Of a DNA stretch of 32,085 bases, positions 31,342 to 32,085 are shown piece after piece. Source of the stretch: DATKZH01 sp964475955 (GTDB lineage Bacteria; Planctomycetota; Planctomycetia; Pirellulales; Thermoguttaceae). The notes beneath the pieces are model-generated. The model saw nothing but the letters and a program-made list of their open reading frames with translations. It had not been told where the DNA came from and did no database searches. Every line of letters starts with the position of its first letter. The first letter of the stretch is position 1. Where the stretch lies: the NCBI GenBank assembly GCA_964475955.1, contig CAYYZY010000082.1, positions 1 to 32,085 of the forward strand. The letters run 5' to 3'. The position numbers and the translations under genes were made by a program.

Positions 31342-32085
31342 CTACGGCGCCTGAACCGTTTCGCCCGCCCCCATACTACCCAGCGAACCCCAGACCCCGT
31401 AAAGGGACGGACCGGTGTAATCCTGCGGCCGATTCGTGTCCACCAGCGGCGGAAAACCCGCCGGCGGAGAGGTCGCCGTTCGCGTGGGGTCGCCGGCGTC
31501 GATCGTCTCGCTGATGAAGTGCACGGATCCGTCGACGAACGCCACGTTCACGCCCCCCGGGTGCCGGCTGCTGGCCGTCGTCAACAGCCAGTCTTCGTTG
31601 TGCGCGTTCGCGCAACTGGGCCCGTTCGGAGGCAACATCGGAAGCCACTGGGTGTAGATCGAAGCGCACATCCACCGCGCGCTGATTTGACAGTGTGCAC
31701 GTGTTTCAATAGTGCCGGTAAACAGATTGTCTGGGCCGACTTGCTGCAAGCACAACGAGGGCGGCGCGCTATTGTATGCACCCACGTTGAGCGCCGAAGC
31801 TTCCGTCACCCTTCGACTGCCCGGAACACCGATGCATACCTCGGAGATGGCCATCGTGTTGCTCGTTCCATCCCTCACCAGCGACAAGGGGACGGGCTTC
31901 TTGTCCCCGCGGCAGAATGGCCCGCGGCCCTCGTACCAGTCCCAGTTGAGCCACTGGTCGCCGCGGTTGCAGTGATAGCTGCACGGAGCCGAATTGGCAT
32001 TGGACGTGAACAGCGCCTCGGCACTTCCACGGTCGGACGGGCAAATGAACGCATCGATCAGGATTTTGCAGGTCGGAGTGCCATT
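31342..32085 (-). CDS. DUF1559 pilin-like protein, 3' part (continues past the window)
   Basis: This frame is open to the window edge and encodes the last 247 residues of a DUF1559 (type II pseudopilin/PulG-like) protein typical of planctomycetes. Visible hallmarks are IDAFICPSDRG near the start of the fragment, SLVRDGTSNTMAISE, and SRHPGGVNVAFVDGSVHFIS close to the C-terminus. The N-terminal prepilin methylation signal lies outside the window. Such proteins have a pilin-like N-terminal helix and are present in dozens of copies per genome, with an uncertain role. The lipoprotein gene 88 bases downstream is its usual partner. Confidence 0.9.
   Translation of the reverse strand, partial: NGTPTCKILIDAFICPSDRGSAEALFTSNANSAPCSYHCNRGDQWLNWDWYEGRGPFCRGDKKPVPLSLVRDGTSNTMAISEVCIGVPGSRRVTEASALNVGAYNSAPPSLCLQQVGPDNLFTGTIETRAHCQISARWMCASIYTQWLPMLPPNGPSCANAHNEDWLLTTASSRHPGGVNVAFVDGSVHFISETIDAGDPTRTATSPPAGFPPLVDTNRPQDYTGPSLYGVWGSLGSMGAGETVQAP

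Noticed and set aside
1..32085. tRNA, rRNA or known riboswitch
   Set aside because: By eye I found no rRNA segments, no tRNA cloverleaf with TTCRA arm, and no riboswitch core; a covariance-model scan was not possible.

Overview
The window is GC-rich bacterial chromosome and looks planctomycete, probably Pirellulales-like. The grounds are gene content: a DUF1559 pilin-like protein paired with a small lipoprotein, a secretin with an unusually long periplasmic part, sulfatase-modifying-factor (FGE) type proteins, a DUF2752 protein, and many palindromic intergenic repeats. There are no rRNA or tRNA genes, no CRISPR array and no complete insertion sequence. The placement rests on recognised families, not on a phylogenetic marker search.

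Layout. Positions 1-5771 hold the end of a type II secretion / type IV pilus style locus: a giant secretin (127-4158), a co-directional lipoprotein (4151-5284), and a convergent BON-domain secreted protein (4995-5771) that overlaps the lipoprotein tail. An FHA protein (6210-6881) and an unrecognised small protein (7251-7724) follow, then a REP-like palindrome (7820-7907). Next come the housekeeping gene dnaE (8217-11777) and a Tat-exported sugar isomerase/epimerase-like TIM barrel (11870-12829).

The most interesting block is the minus-strand cassette 18044 to 12916. In transcription order it encodes a coiled-coil protein, a membrane-anchored FGE-fold protein lacking the catalytic cysteines, a GTPase with an N-terminal zinc ribbon (start overlapping the preceding stop as ATGA), and a GAP1-like GTPase-associated protein. 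I read this as a GTPase/GAP1 signalling or conflict-type system; its output is unknown.

Positions 18441-20602 hold a lipoprotein, a DUF2752 membrane protein and a decayed FGE gene (internally deleted and frameshifted). A secreted GH127 glycosidase (20804-23245) follows, then an HPt/receiver phosphorelay pair (23499-24340) and a HEAT-repeat protein whose tail runs into a 15-bp tandem repeat (24523-26271). On the plus strand are a minimal zincin protease, a split UxaA-type hydro-lyase (27057-28696) with a palindromic element between its subunits, an exported spermidine-synthase-like protein, and the C-terminal stump of a DUF4450-type protein. The window ends inside a minus-strand DUF1559 gene with its downstream lipoprotein.

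Intergenic DNA is rich in palindromes: two long REP-like elements (7820-7907, 27399-27484), a 20-bp-arm hairpin (19153-19211), a convergent-gene hairpin (12874-12900), and a cluster of four small palindromes (28740-28885), three of which share a CTTCAG centre but have different arms.
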